From Lysobacterales bacterium (GTDB taxonomy: Bacteria; Pseudomonadota; Gammaproteobacteria; Xanthomonadales; SZUA-36): 23,546 nucleotides of DNA. Of the stretch, positions 15,177 to 23,546 are shown in pieces. Made by a program: the position numbers and the translations under genes. Every line of letters begins with the position of its first letter. Within the stretch, counting starts at the first letter, position 1. The notes beneath the pieces were generated by a model. That model was not told the DNA's origin. It saw only the letters and a list, made by a program, of their open reading frames with translations, and ran no database searches. Location: contig JAPHSB010000160.1 in assembly GCA_026193295.1 (NCBI GenBank), positions 1 through 23,546 of the forward strand. Direction: 5' to 3'.

Positions 15177-17837
15177 ATGTCGTTGCTGGAACCTTTCACA
15201 AAACCCCGCTGGCAGCACGCCAAAGCCGAGGTACGGCTGGCCGCCATCGACGAACTCGACGATCCGGCGGTACTACTCGAAGTGCTGCAGACGGACGAAG
15301 ATCCCGGAGTGCGGGCCCGCGCTTTGTCGCGAATCGAGGCCGGTGAGATCCTGGATCGCCTGATTGACGAGTCGCCGGACACGCTGTCCGCCGAGTTACG
15401 CGAACAGGCTCGGGCCCAGCGTTTGCGGCAAATCTTGAGCGCGGACGGTGCTTTGCCGGAGGGAGCCGACGACGCCAGGCTGTTGCGCATCTCGCACCTG
15501 GCCGATGATCCTGAACTGATCGAGAAGACGATTGGCCGAATAGGGGATCCGCAAGTCCGCATGGATCTGGCCACGAGCCATCCCGTGGCCCGCGCGCGGC
15601 TGTGCGCGGCGCAGTCGATCAGTGACATCGAACTGCTGCAATCGTTGATGCAGCAGGCCAAGCACAAGGACAAGGCCGTCTTCCGCCACTGCCGCGAGCG
15701 CGTGGACGAGCACCTGGCCGCACAACGTGCCGAGGAAGAACGTCGGCAGCAACTGCTGAAACTCGCCGAAGAGGCCTCGGAACTGCGCGCGGCGGCCGAT
15801 TCGCCGAACTACCGCGCACGCTACCTGTCGCTGGCGCAACGCTGGACGGATCTGCGCGAACATGCTGGCGCGGACGAGCGGGAGCGTATCCAGGGCGATC
15901 TCGATACCTGCGCCAAGCGGGTGGAACACAAGGTGGCGGAGCAAGTCGCTGAACAGCGGGAACAGGCGTTGGTCGCGGAAGCCGGGCAAACTTTCGTCGA
16001 CCTGCTGGCCGAACTCGAATCCCTGGATCCGGTAGCCCTCACCAAACCGGAGTCCGCCGCGGATCTCGAAGCGCAACTCAACAGCATCGAAGAACGCTGG
16101 GTCGCGGCCCTGCGGCACATCCACCCGGAACCACAGCAGACCGAGGCGTGCAAAGCGCAGCTCAGCTACTGGCGGGCGCCCCTGCAGACGCTGCGCAACC
16201 TGGCTAGCCGCAGCAGCGAGTTGGGCCGGTTTACGAAGGCTGCAGGACACGTCGACGCGGCGGATTTCAAAGCCATCCATAAATTGCAGCAACAGGCCGT
16301 GAAGCTCACCCGGGTGCTGACCTGGCCAGACGAACTGGATGCAGGGCTGCCCGAGACGATCCGCCTGCTGCGGGAGCAACGGGCGCAGCTCGAGGATCGC
16401 CTGGACCAACTGCAAAAGAAAGAGCAGAAGACCCTAGAAAAGGTCGAGCAGGCGTTCGAGACGTTTCGCACGGAACTGACGACCAACCACTACCGCAATG
16501 CAGACCGCGCGCTGAACCGCTTGCGCAACTTGCTGCGGCAACTGTCGCCTTCCCGCCAGGATCATTTCCAGCACGAACTGCGGCCGCTGCTGGCCCGGCT
16601 GCAGGAAATCCACGATTGGCAGGGCTTCGCGATCGAGCCGAAGAAGGTCGAGCTGATCGCGCATATGCAGGCCCTGGTGGGGGCCGCCGAGGATGCAGAC
16701 ACGCTGGCGGCAAAGATCAAGGCGCTGCAGGACGAGTGGAAGCAGCTTGGACCGCTGTCGCCGCGGCGCGACCAGGAATTGTGGCAGGCCTTTCGCGCCG
16801 CTGCCGATGAGGCCTGGGCGCCGTGCAAGGAAGTATTTGAGCAGCGGGCCGAGGCACGCAAAGCAGTGTACCGGCAGCGCATGGAACTGGTCGCTCAGCT
16901 CAGGGACTACGAGTCGAAAATCGCCTGGCCGGATCTCGAAAACCCGGATCCGGAACTGCCGGCGCCCGACTGGAAGATGGTGCGCAAAACGCTGAACGCC
17001 GCGCGCAAGGCCTTCGCCGAGCTTACGCCCGTTGACCGTAAGCAGGAGCGCAAGAGCCACAAGGCGCTCGACAAGGTCTGTAACCGTATTTACGCGCATC
17101 TGGAGCTGGAGTACGGCAATAACATCGAGCGCAAGAAAGCGCTCATCGAGGAAGCCAAAGCGCTGGTGGCAATGGAGGACCTCAAACAGGCGATCGACCG
17201 GGCAAAAGCGATCCAGCGCGAATGGAAAGAGATCGGCCTCACGCCACAACGCCTCGATCGTCCGTTGTGGAAAGACTTCCGCAAAACCTGCGACGCCATA
17301 TTCGCCCGGCTCGGCGAAGAGCGTAACCAGCGTAACGCGGAGGCGCGCGCGCGGGTGGAGCAGCGGCAGGCGAACGAGCGCGCCCGCGTCGAGCAGGTGG
17401 CCGAGCGCAAGCGCCAGAAGCAGGAGCGCTGGCAGCGCCTGCTCGATCGTATGCAGGCCTGTGCGCTGAAAGAGGCTGAGCCCGAAAAAGCAACTGCATT
17501 GTGGGGGGAAGAGGACAGTCTGCCGAAAGGCATCGATGGCGAAGCCCTTGCCGCCTGGTGGCAAAACGGCCCGGGCAACAAGGACGAAGAGGCCCTGCGC
17601 ACCGCCTGTATCGCCATTGAAGTCCTGGCCGGCACAGACTCGCCGCCCGAAGACAAGCAGGCGCGCATGGCCTACCAGATGCAACGGCTGGTCGAGGGCA
17701 TGGGCAGTGGGCAGGGCGACAGCAGGGAGCGCCTGCTGGAACACATCAACCAGTTCATTGAGCTGCGCCCAGCCGGTGCGTGGGTGGGGCGGTTTTGCGG
17801 AGGCGTCACCGCGGCACGGAGCATTCCGGACCGTTAG
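15177..17837 (+). CDS. DUF349 domain-containing coiled-coil protein
   Basis: This 886-residue soluble, charged, mostly helical protein is predicted cytoplasmic. The N-terminus (about 10-130) resembles short HEAT-like helical repeats (AEVRLAAIDELDDPAVLLEVL, DPGVRARALSRI). Long coiled coils follow. Clear DUF349 repeats end in the W-K-x-[IL]-G-x-[LT]-[SP]-x-x-x-x-x-x-LW-x-x-F-R pattern at about 517-560 (WKQLGPLSPRRDQELWQAFR) and 679-715 (WKEIGLTPQRLDRPLWKDFR). A weaker repeat lies near 205-240. DUF349 proteins are widespread in gammaproteobacteria and lack a settled function. I chose ATG 15177; the frame is open back to a TTG at 15105, but those extra residues look unlike the family start. The ribosome site is weak. 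A small lipoprotein gene follows 41 bases later. Confidence 0.9.
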   Translation: MSLLEPFTKPRWQHAKAEVRLAAIDELDDPAVLLEVLQTDEDPGVRARALSRIEAGEILDRLIDESPDTLSAELREQARAQRLRQILSADGALPEGADDARLLRISHLADDPELIEKTIGRIGDPQVRMDLATSHPVARARLCAAQSISDIELLQSLMQQAKHKDKAVFRHCRERVDEHLAAQRAEEERRQQLLKLAEEASELRAAADSPNYRARYLSLAQRWTDLREHAGADERERIQGDLDTCAKRVEHKVAEQVAEQREQALVAEAGQTFVDLLAELESLDPVALTKPESAADLEAQLNSIEERWVAALRHIHPEPQQTEACKAQLSYWRAPLQTLRNLASRSSELGRFTKAAGHVDAADFKAIHKLQQQAVKLTRVLTWPDELDAGLPETIRLLREQRAQLEDRLDQLQKKEQKTLEKVEQAFETFRTELTTNHYRNADRALNRLRNLLRQLSPSRQDHFQHELRPLLARLQEIHDWQGFAIEPKKVELIAHMQALVGAAEDADTLAAKIKALQDEWKQLGPLSPRRDQELWQAFRAAADEAWAPCKEVFEQRAEARKAVYRQRMELVAQLRDYESKIAWPDLENPDPELPAPDWKMVRKTLNAARKAFAELTPVDRKQERKSHKALDKVCNRIYAHLELEYGNNIERKKALIEEAKALVAMEDLKQAIDRAKAIQREWKEIGLTPQRLDRPLWKDFRKTCDAIFARLGEERNQRNAEARARVEQRQANERARVEQVAERKRQKQERWQRLLDRMQACALKEAEPEKATALWGEEDSLPKGIDGEALAAWWQNGPGNKDEEALRTACIAIEVLAGTDSPPEDKQARMAYQMQRLVEGMGSGQGDSRERLLEHINQFIELRPAGAWVGRFCGGVTAARSIPDR

Positions 17838-17878
17838 GGTGCATCCGTTTCCGATCCAAAATCACACCGGAGGCGATT

Positions 17879-18334
17879 ATGCGTGGCAGAAGATTCTTGT
17901 GGTTGCTGCTTCTGGTTCTTGCTGGTGTAGTTTTCTGCCTTGCGGCTTGCGTGTCAGATGATGAAGCGACCTTACCCGAGCGGTCCGCGCCGGTGGAAGC
18001 AGTAACGCCGGAGGCTCCTTTGCAAGGCGCGGATGCCCCACTGACCCTGCAGCAGCAGGTCGACTTCGCCAGGGCGGATCTCGCGCGGCATCGCGGACTC
18101 GATCCCGGCTCCATAGAGGTTGCCGAAGCACGCCGGGTTAGCTGGCGCTCCGGCGCGATCGGTTGTCCGAAACCGGATATCTTCTACACACAGGCATTGG
18201 TGCCGGGCTCGCTGATTGTCCTGCAAGTCGGCCGAAAAACCTTTGCTTACCATGCGGGTAGCGATGGGCAGCCATTCCATTGCCCGCCCGATCGGGCCGA
18301 GAGTCCCGCTCCTGGCTCGTCGGCGAGCGAATAG
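17879..18334 (+). CDS. Small lipoprotein with GCP...YTQ...YH motif, unknown function
   Basis: This 151-residue protein has a lipoprotein signal with L21-A22-A23-C24 as lipobox. A Pro/Glu/Ala-rich tether (25-55) leads to a compact domain at about 56-137. The pattern is that of an unnamed family I recognise only by its signature: a helix with ARADLARHRGLDPGSIEV, then W89, GCP (95-97), YTQ (103-105), VPGSLIVLQVGRK, FAYH (122-125) and Cys135. Cys96 and Cys135 could form a disulfide. The start is firm: GGAGG lies 5 bases before the ATG. Asp26 after the lipidated Cys is at +2, which in enteric bacteria would favour the inner membrane: the residues read C24-V25, so +2 is Val and outer-membrane sorting is expected instead. 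The function is unknown. Confidence 0.85.
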   Translation: MRGRRFLWLLLLVLAGVVFCLAACVSDDEATLPERSAPVEAVTPEAPLQGADAPLTLQQQVDFARADLARHRGLDPGSIEVAEARRVSWRSGAIGCPKPDIFYTQALVPGSLIVLQVGRKTFAYHAGSDGQPFHCPPDRAESPAPGSSASE

Positions 18335-18349
18335 TACGCAGTCGACAGG

Positions 18350-18634
18350 CTAGGTTGCGGCAGACCCGGACTCCGAATCAGACTCGCGGCGTCGCTGCAG
18401 CAACACCCTGCCAATACCCATCAAACTGATCAGCAGCCAGATCACCTCGATCAGGAAGGCCGAGAGGTTGAAGTCGAACCAGAGCGAATACAGGATCAGT
18501 ACGGCGCCGAGGCCGTTCAGGGTTATGTAGGGTAGCTGGATGGCCGACATTTTTTGGATCTGCACCAGGAAGTAGCTGCCGACGATCAGCAGCACGCCGA
18601 GGTTGCCCACCACGTTGTGGAATGCGTAGTCCAT
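18350..18634 (-). CDS. CBU_0592-type small membrane protein
   Basis: This 94-residue protein has three predicted membrane helices (about 8-27, 33-54, 57-77) and a charged cytoplasmic tail (QRRRESDSESG). It fits the CBU_0592 family pattern: G-x-LLIVGSYFLVQ, LPYITLNGLGA, ILYSLWFDFNLSAFLIEVIWLLISL. Function is unknown. It lies 10 bases after the copper ATPase stop on the same strand, and GAGGG within and after that stop serves as ribosome site, so the two are probably co-transcribed. It converges with the lipoprotein gene across 15 bases. Confidence 0.85.
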   Translation of the reverse strand: MDYAFHNVVGNLGVLLIVGSYFLVQIQKMSAIQLPYITLNGLGAVLILYSLWFDFNLSAFLIEVIWLLISLMGIGRVLLQRRRESDSESGSAAT

Positions 18635-18644
18635 GTGACTTCCC

Positions 18645-20978
18645 TCAGAGGTCGACCCGGCGCAGGCGCAGGGCGTTCGAGATCACCGACACCGAGCTGA
18701 AGCTCATCGCAGCAGCCGCGATCATCGGGCTGAGCAGGAGGCCGATAAAGGGGTAGAGCACTCCCGCTGCAATCGGCACGCCGACGCCGTTGTAGACGAA
18801 GGCAAAGAACAGGTTCTGCCGGATGTTTTGCATGGTCAGGCGGCTCAGGCGACGCGCCTTGACGATGCCTCGCAAATCGCCCTTGACCAGCGTGACATCC
18901 GCGCTTTCCATGGCGATATCGGTGCCGGTGCCCATGGCAATCCCCACGTCGGCGGCGGCCAGGGCAGGGGAGTCGTTGATGCCGTCGCCGGCCATGGCGA
19001 CAGTGTGGCCCTGCGCCTGGTAACGCCGAACCACGTCCAGTTTCTGATCCGGCAATACTTCGGCAAGCACCTCGTCGATACCCAGTCGCGCCGCAATGGC
19101 CTCGGCGGTCTGCCGGCTGTCACCGGTCACCATCACCACCTGCAGACCTTCCAGGTGCAGGGCTCTGATCGCTTCCGGCGTGGTGTCTTTGATCGGGTCC
19201 GAGATGCTGACGAGAGCCGCGAGGCGGGCGTCGACAGAGGCCCACAGTACGGTCGCACCCTCGCGGCGCAAAACCTCGGCTGCATCCGCCAACGAAGAGG
19301 TATCCACCTGCAGGGCCGCCATCAGTTCCCGGTTACCGAGCGCCACCGCGCGGCCGTCGACCCGGCCGGTGACACCCTGGCCGGTGATCGAGGCGAAATC
19401 ACTTGCCGGGAGCAGGTTCAGATGACGCGCTTCGGCGCCGGCGACGATGGCTGCAGCCAGTGGATGTTCGCTGAGGCGTTCCAGTGCCGCGGCCAATGCC
19501 AGTACTTCGTCGGTCTCGAACCCTTCGACCGCCTTGATTTCGGTGAGCGTGGGTCTGCCCTCGGTCAGGGTGCCGGTCTTGTCCAGCAGCAGCACGTCGA
19601 CCGCCCGCAGGTGTTCGATGGCCTCGGCGTTGCGGAACAGCACACCGTGCTCGGCGCCCTTGCCGGTGGCGGCGACGATCGACATGGGTGTCGCCAGGCC
19701 CAGCGCGCAGGGGCAGGCGATGATCAATACGGCCACCGCGTTGATGATGGCGTAGGCCATGGCCGGCTGGGGGCCCCAGAGCCCCCAAACCACAAAGGTG
19801 ACGGCTGCACAGAGCACGACGGTCGGCACGAACCAGCCGGCCACCCGGTCGGCCAGTTGCTGGATCGGCGCGCGGCTGCGCTGAGCCTCGCTGACCATCT
19901 GCACGATGCGCGCCAGCAAGGTATCGGCGCCCACTTTCTCTGCCTTCATCAGCAAAGAGCCGGTGCCGTTGAGGGTGGCGCCAATCACCGGGTCGCCCGG
20001 GCCCTTGGCCACGGGCAGCGGCTCACCGGAGATCATCGATTCGTCGACGTTGCTGCTGCCCTCGAGCACCGTGCCGTCCACCGGAATCTTCTCGCCTGGC
20101 TTTATCCTCAACATGTCACCGGGTTTCACGTCCTGCAGAGGGATATCCTTTTCATGGCCGCAGGGGGTTAACTTGAGGGCACGGTTTGGCGCCAGGCTCA
20201 GCAGTGAGCGAATGGCCTGGCCGGTGCGGCTGCGTGCACGGAGTTCCAGCACCTGGCCCAGCAGGACCAGCGCGACAATCACGCCGGCCGCCTCGAAATA
20301 GACGGCGACATGCCCACTGGCGTCCCGGAAAGCGGGCGGGAACAGCCCTGGGAACAGTGTGGCGACAAGGCTGTACCCGTAGGCGACGGCCACACCCAGA
20401 CCGATCAGCGTGAACATGTTCAAATGCCGCGTTTTTATCGAGGTCCAGGCGCGCTGAAAGAACGGCCAGCCGGCCCACAGGCAGATGGGCGTGGCCAACA
20501 GCAACTCGGCCACGTGCCGCGCTCCACTACCGAGCAGGCGCGACACGGGTTGCCCTGGCAGCATGTCACCCATGGCCAGGAACAGAAGCGGTACCGCCAG
20601 CACGGACGCGACCATGAAACGCCGGCGCATGTCCCGGTACTCGGGGTCGTCGTCGAGGCCTTCGTCCAACGCCGCGACCGGCTCCAGCGCCATGCCACAG
20701 ATCGGGCAGTCGCCGGGCTGGTCCTGCAGAATTTCCGGATGCATGGGGCAGGTGTACTGAACGGCTTGCCCAAACGACAGGGCTTGCACGCGCTCCAGCG
20801 CCATGCCGCAATGGGGGCATGGCACGGGTTCGTCCTCGACCACGCCGGGGCACATCGGGCAGACGTACTTGCCTGTCAGATCTTCCCGGGGGACGGCGGC
20901 CGGGACGGTCGCCTGTGATGCCTTGCTGTGCCCTTCCTGGTGGTGGCAACAGGCTTTCGGTTCTTCGTGCGCATTCAT
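18645..20978 (-). CDS. copA: Copper-exporting P1B-type ATPase with two zinc-ribbon-like N-terminal modules
   Basis: This 777-residue inner-membrane pump uses ATP to export Cu(I) from the cytoplasm. The N-terminus has CCHH (10-13) and two heavy-metal-binding modules at about 39-63 (CPMC...CPHCGMALE) and 76-100 (CPMHPE...CPICGMALEP) in place of HMA domains. Catalytic landmarks: SGEP (317-320), the ion-path CPC at 422-424, phosphorylated Asp466 in DKTGT, His505-Pro506, and GDGIND at 664-669. The other Cu(I)-type site residues are present as Y729-N730 and M758xxS(S). I chose ATG 20978; a TTG at 21011 would add 11 residues unlike the family. The CBU_0592-type gene follows in the same transcript. 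It is divergent from an acyl-CoA synthetase. No regulator or CueR-type operator is visible. Confidence 0.95.
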   Translation of the reverse strand: MNAHEEPKACCHHQEGHSKASQATVPAAVPREDLTGKYVCPMCPGVVEDEPVPCPHCGMALERVQALSFGQAVQYTCPMHPEILQDQPGDCPICGMALEPVAALDEGLDDDPEYRDMRRRFMVASVLAVPLLFLAMGDMLPGQPVSRLLGSGARHVAELLLATPICLWAGWPFFQRAWTSIKTRHLNMFTLIGLGVAVAYGYSLVATLFPGLFPPAFRDASGHVAVYFEAAGVIVALVLLGQVLELRARSRTGQAIRSLLSLAPNRALKLTPCGHEKDIPLQDVKPGDMLRIKPGEKIPVDGTVLEGSSNVDESMISGEPLPVAKGPGDPVIGATLNGTGSLLMKAEKVGADTLLARIVQMVSEAQRSRAPIQQLADRVAGWFVPTVVLCAAVTFVVWGLWGPQPAMAYAIINAVAVLIIACPCALGLATPMSIVAATGKGAEHGVLFRNAEAIEHLRAVDVLLLDKTGTLTEGRPTLTEIKAVEGFETDEVLALAAALERLSEHPLAAAIVAGAEARHLNLLPASDFASITGQGVTGRVDGRAVALGNRELMAALQVDTSSLADAAEVLRREGATVLWASVDARLAALVSISDPIKDTTPEAIRALHLEGLQVVMVTGDSRQTAEAIAARLGIDEVLAEVLPDQKLDVVRRYQAQGHTVAMAGDGINDSPALAAADVGIAMGTGTDIAMESADVTLVKGDLRGIVKARRLSRLTMQNIRQNLFFAFVYNGVGVPIAAGVLYPFIGLLLSPMIAAAAMSFSSVSVISNALRLRRVDL

Positions 20979-21091
20979 AAGCAAGGCCCGTTTCGCGGTG
21001 ACGAGTGTCAATACTATCCCAAACGGGTCGCCAAAGAAGCAGGCGAAGTGCGCGATAATAGGGGAGATCCCGCCCTCCGACAGGCATCCTG

Positions 21092-22780
21092 ATGGACACG
21101 CAATCGCAGTTGCAGCTGAGCTACTTCAAGGGCGCCGACCAGCCCCCTCTGCTGGACGCCACGATCGGCGATTATCTCGACGACATCGCCGCCCGCTTTC
21201 CGCACCGCCAGGCGCTGGTGGCCCGGCATCAGGGCGTTCGCTGGACTTACGGCGAGTACCTGTGCGAAATCGAAAAGCTGGCCAGGGGCCTGTTGGCCCT
21301 GGGGATCCGCCCGGGCGACCGGGTCGGGATCTGGGCGCCAAATTGCTACGAGTGGTGCCTGGCGCAGTTCGCCACCGCCAAGATCGGCGCCATACTGGTC
21401 TGCGTCAACCCGGCCTACCGGGTGTTTGAACTGGAATACGCCCTTAGCAAGTCGGGTTGCCGGGCCATCATTGCGGCCCAGCAGTTCAAGAGCAGCCGCT
21501 ATCTCGACATGTTGGCCAAGCTGGCACCGGAACTGGCGAGTTGCGCGCCCGGCCGGTTGCGGGCGCAACGGCTACCGCAGCTCGAAATCGTGATTCGTCT
21601 TGGCGAGGAGACCACGCCCGGCATGTTCAACTTCACCTCGGTCTGCCAGATGGGCGGCGAGCGGGAACGGTCGCAGCTGCACCAGGTCCAGGCGAGTCTC
21701 TCACCGCAGGACGTCATCAACATCCAGTTCACCAGTGGCACCACCGGCAACCCCAAGGGCGCTGCGCTGACGCATCACAACATCCTGAATAATGCCAACC
21801 AGGTCGCGGCCGGCATGCGGCTGAGCGAAAACGATGTGCTCTGCATCCCGGTACCGATGTACCACTGCTTCGGCATGGTGCTTGGCAAGCTGGCCTGTGT
21901 GACGCGCGGCGCCGCGGCGGTGTTCCCGTCCGAGGCCTTTGAACCGGGTGCAGTGCTGGAGGCGGTAGAAGCCGAACGCTGCACGGCCCTCCACGGTGTG
22001 CCGACGATGTTCATCGCCGAGCTGGAGCATCCCGACTTCGCCGGTTACGACCTGTCGTCCTTGCGCACGGGCATCATGGCCGGCGCTCCGTGCCCGGTCG
22101 AGGTCATGAAAAAGGTGATCGCCCGCATGCACATGGACGAAGTATTGATCGCCTATGGCCAGACCGAGTGCAGCCCGGTGAACCACATGACCCGCGCGGA
22201 CGATCCACTGGAAAAACGTGTCAAGACGGTCGGCCGGGCCGGACCGCACCTGGAGGTCAAGATTGTCGGCGAGGACGGCCAGGTTGTGCCGGTCGGCGAG
22301 AAAGGTGATATCTGCGCCCGGGGCTATGCGGTGATGAAGGGCTATTGGGAAGACCCGGAACGCACGGCTGATACGGTGGATGCGGAAGGTTGGCTGCACT
22401 CCGGCGACCTTGGCGTGATGGATGAAGAGGGATATGTCGCCGTCGTGGGCCGTCTGAAAGACATGATCATCCGCGGCGGCGAAAACATCTATCCCCGCGA
22501 AGTCGAGGAGTTCCTGTTCACCCATCCGGACATCCAGGACGCCAAGGTCATCGGCGTCCCCGACGAGAAATACGGGGAAGCCGTTTGCGCCTGGGTGCAG
22601 CTGAGGGAAGGCGCACAGTTGTCCGAGGATGGCATCCGGGAATACTGCAAAGAGCACATTGCGTACTTCAAGGTTCCACGCTACATACGGCTGGTGCGGG
22701 AATTCCCGATGACCGTCACCGGTAAAGTGCAGAAATTCAAAATGCGCGAAGCGATGGTCGAAGAACTTGGCCTGACGTAA
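21092..22780 (+). CDS. Acyl-CoA synthetase (AMP-binding, ACSF2/FadD-like)
   Basis: This 562-residue enzyme of the ANL superfamily would activate a fatty or other carboxylic acid to acyl-AMP and then acyl-CoA. The ATP-binding loop TSGTTGNPKGAA is at 214-225. YGQTE is at 355-359, GWLHSGDLG at 433-441, the hinge GRLKD at 453-457, GGENIYPREVEE at 462-473, and the catalytic lysine is Lys545 in TGKVQK. The overall sequence pattern (PMYHCFGMVLG, HGVPTMFIAEL, FKVPRYI) is closest to ACSF2-type medium-chain synthetases, but chain length cannot be read from the sequence. The cytoplasmic location is inferred from the lack of a signal. The ribosome site is weak; GATAAT at 21054-21059 is a possible -10. 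A peptidase gene follows 9 bases downstream. Confidence 0.94.
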   Translation: MDTQSQLQLSYFKGADQPPLLDATIGDYLDDIAARFPHRQALVARHQGVRWTYGEYLCEIEKLARGLLALGIRPGDRVGIWAPNCYEWCLAQFATAKIGAILVCVNPAYRVFELEYALSKSGCRAIIAAQQFKSSRYLDMLAKLAPELASCAPGRLRAQRLPQLEIVIRLGEETTPGMFNFTSVCQMGGERERSQLHQVQASLSPQDVINIQFTSGTTGNPKGAALTHHNILNNANQVAAGMRLSENDVLCIPVPMYHCFGMVLGKLACVTRGAAAVFPSEAFEPGAVLEAVEAERCTALHGVPTMFIAELEHPDFAGYDLSSLRTGIMAGAPCPVEVMKKVIARMHMDEVLIAYGQTECSPVNHMTRADDPLEKRVKTVGRAGPHLEVKIVGEDGQVVPVGEKGDICARGYAVMKGYWEDPERTADTVDAEGWLHSGDLGVMDEEGYVAVVGRLKDMIIRGGENIYPREVEEFLFTHPDIQDAKVIGVPDEKYGEAVCAWVQLREGAQLSEDGIREYCKEHIAYFKVPRYIRLVREFPMTVTGKVQKFKMREAMVEELGLT

Positions 22781-22789
22781 ACTTCACCG

Positions 22790-23546
22790 ATGCTGCTACT
22801 GCGACACCCCATCTCGCTTCTGCTGATCACGCTGTTGGTGCTGCTGGGTGTGTTGCGTTCGTATTCGACGCCGTCGCCGGTAGATGCCGGTGCGCCGGAC
22901 GTGGTTTTTTCGGCTTACCGCGCCGAGGCGATCCTGCGCGAACTGTTGGCCGAGAAAGCACCGCATGTGGCCGGATCACCGCACAACGCCCTGGTGCGCG
23001 ATCGCATCATCGCGCAGCTGCAGGCCTTCGGTTACGAACCGGAGACCCAGGCACGTTTCCACTGCAATCCGCTATTCGGGACATGCAGCCCGGTCGAAAA
23101 TATCATCGCACTGAAGCCGGGCGCCCGGGGTGAGCACGCCATTCTGCTGACGGCGCATTACGACAGCGTCTGGGCCGGGCCGGGCGCCGCGGACGATGGT
23201 GCGGGCGTCGCGGCCATTCTCGAGATCGCTCGCATGGCCGCGGATTTCCCGGCATTCGATAACGACGTCATCTTCCTGTTTTCAGACTCCGAGGAGAACG
23301 GCCTGATCGGCGCCGATGCCTTTGCCGGACATCACCCGCTGTTCGCCAGAGTCAAAGCGGTCCTCAATCTGGAGGCCCGCGGCGTTGCCGGGCCCAGCGT
23401 GATGTTCGAGACGGGGGAGGGCAATCGCAGAGTCATCCGCATGCTGGCCAAGCATATCGACCGGCCCGTGGCCAACTCGCTGACCTATGAAATGTACAAG
23501 CGGATGCCGAACGACACCGATTACACGGTTTACAAGCGCAAGGGCA
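22790..23546 (+). CDS. M28 family metallopeptidase (C-terminus beyond window)
   Basis: The first 252 codons run off the right edge. An N-terminal membrane anchor (about 7-23) is followed by an extracytoplasmic M28 zinc aminopeptidase domain. Metal and catalytic residues visible are His123 and Asp125 (TAHYDS), bridging Asp135 (AADDGAG), catalytic Glu168 and ligand Glu169 (SDSEENGLIGA), and acidic Glu195 (NLEARG). The MPNDTDYTVY segment at 239-248 is typical of M28 members related to the eukaryotic Fxna/ERMP1 group, which have several C-terminal membrane helices. Whether those are present cannot be seen. The final His ligand is expected beyond the window. The ATG lies 9 bases after the acyl-CoA synthetase stop, so they are probably co-transcribed, although no strong ribosome site is seen. 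Confidence 0.9.
   Translation, partial: MLLLRHPISLLLITLLVLLGVLRSYSTPSPVDAGAPDVVFSAYRAEAILRELLAEKAPHVAGSPHNALVRDRIIAQLQAFGYEPETQARFHCNPLFGTCSPVENIIALKPGARGEHAILLTAHYDSVWAGPGAADDGAGVAAILEIARMAADFPAFDNDVIFLFSDSEENGLIGADAFAGHHPLFARVKAVLNLEARGVAGPSVMFETGEGNRRVIRMLAKHIDRPVANSLTYEMYKRMPNDTDYTVYKRKG

Noticed and set aside
16434..17744. A 436-codon open frame on the minus strand (and another at 15396-16415)
   Set aside because: Both are antisense shadows of the DUF349 gene, with low-complexity composition and no family match.
18828..20171. A 447-codon open frame on the plus strand
   Set aside because: It is antisense to the copper ATPase, whose catalytic motifs are all in frame on the other strand.
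21006..21011. TTGACA on the minus strand just before copA, as a -35 box
   Set aside because: No -10-like sequence lies 16-20 bases downstream, and the start codon is only 33 bases away; no CueR-type dyad is present.

Overview
The window reads as a stretch of chromosome from a GC-rich gammaproteobacterium. The gene families (DUF748 protein, a TatT-containing TRAP transporter, a DUF349 protein, a CBU_0592-type membrane protein, Cus-type RND efflux) and the dense ATGA-overlapped operons fit marine or sediment Chromatiales/Woeseia-like gammaproteobacteria. This placement is an inference from gene content only. There are no RNA genes, insertion sequences, CRISPR arrays or phage genes that I can see. 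No stretch above 300 bases lacks a gene; the longest gap is 14896-15176.

Layout. (1) 1-2907, minus strand: 969 codons of a large AsmA/DUF748-type envelope protein whose C-terminus lies off the left edge. (2) 3031-6676, plus strand: a four-gene TRAP transporter operon of the TatT-associated kind: lipoprotein TatT, binding protein DctP, and membrane subunits DctQ and DctM, with overlapping stops and starts. (3) 6723-13453, plus strand: a copper/silver efflux block. It holds a small Cys/His/Met-rich CopL-like exported protein, then CusC-, CusB- and CusA-like subunits of a tripartite RND pump. CusB carries two CusF-like metallochaperone domains in tandem, and a 23-codon reading frame overlaps the end of cusA. 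(4) 13576-14895: an exported 439-residue protein of unknown function with a duplicated C-terminal domain and a Gly/Met/His/Cys linker, possibly an extra copper-handling protein. (5) 15177-18334: a DUF349 coiled-coil protein and a small lipoprotein of a recognisable but unnamed family. (6) 18350-20978, minus strand: a copper P1B-ATPase with two zinc-ribbon-like metal-binding modules in place of HMA domains, followed by a CBU_0592-type three-helix membrane protein. (7) 21092 to the right edge, plus strand: an acyl-CoA synthetase and the first 252 codons of an M28 metallopeptidase.

How they fit together. The P1B-ATPase would move Cu(I) from cytoplasm to periplasm. The CusCBA pump, with its fused CusF domains, would carry periplasmic Cu(I)/Ag(I) out of the cell. 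The CopL-like protein and perhaps the 439-residue protein would bind or sense metal outside the cytoplasm. No CueR, CusRS or CopRS regulator and no multicopper oxidase is encoded here, so control must come from elsewhere or from the CopL-like gene. The TRAP operon is unrelated; its binding protein lacks the usual carboxylate-binding arginine, which argues against an ordinary C4-dicarboxylate substrate.
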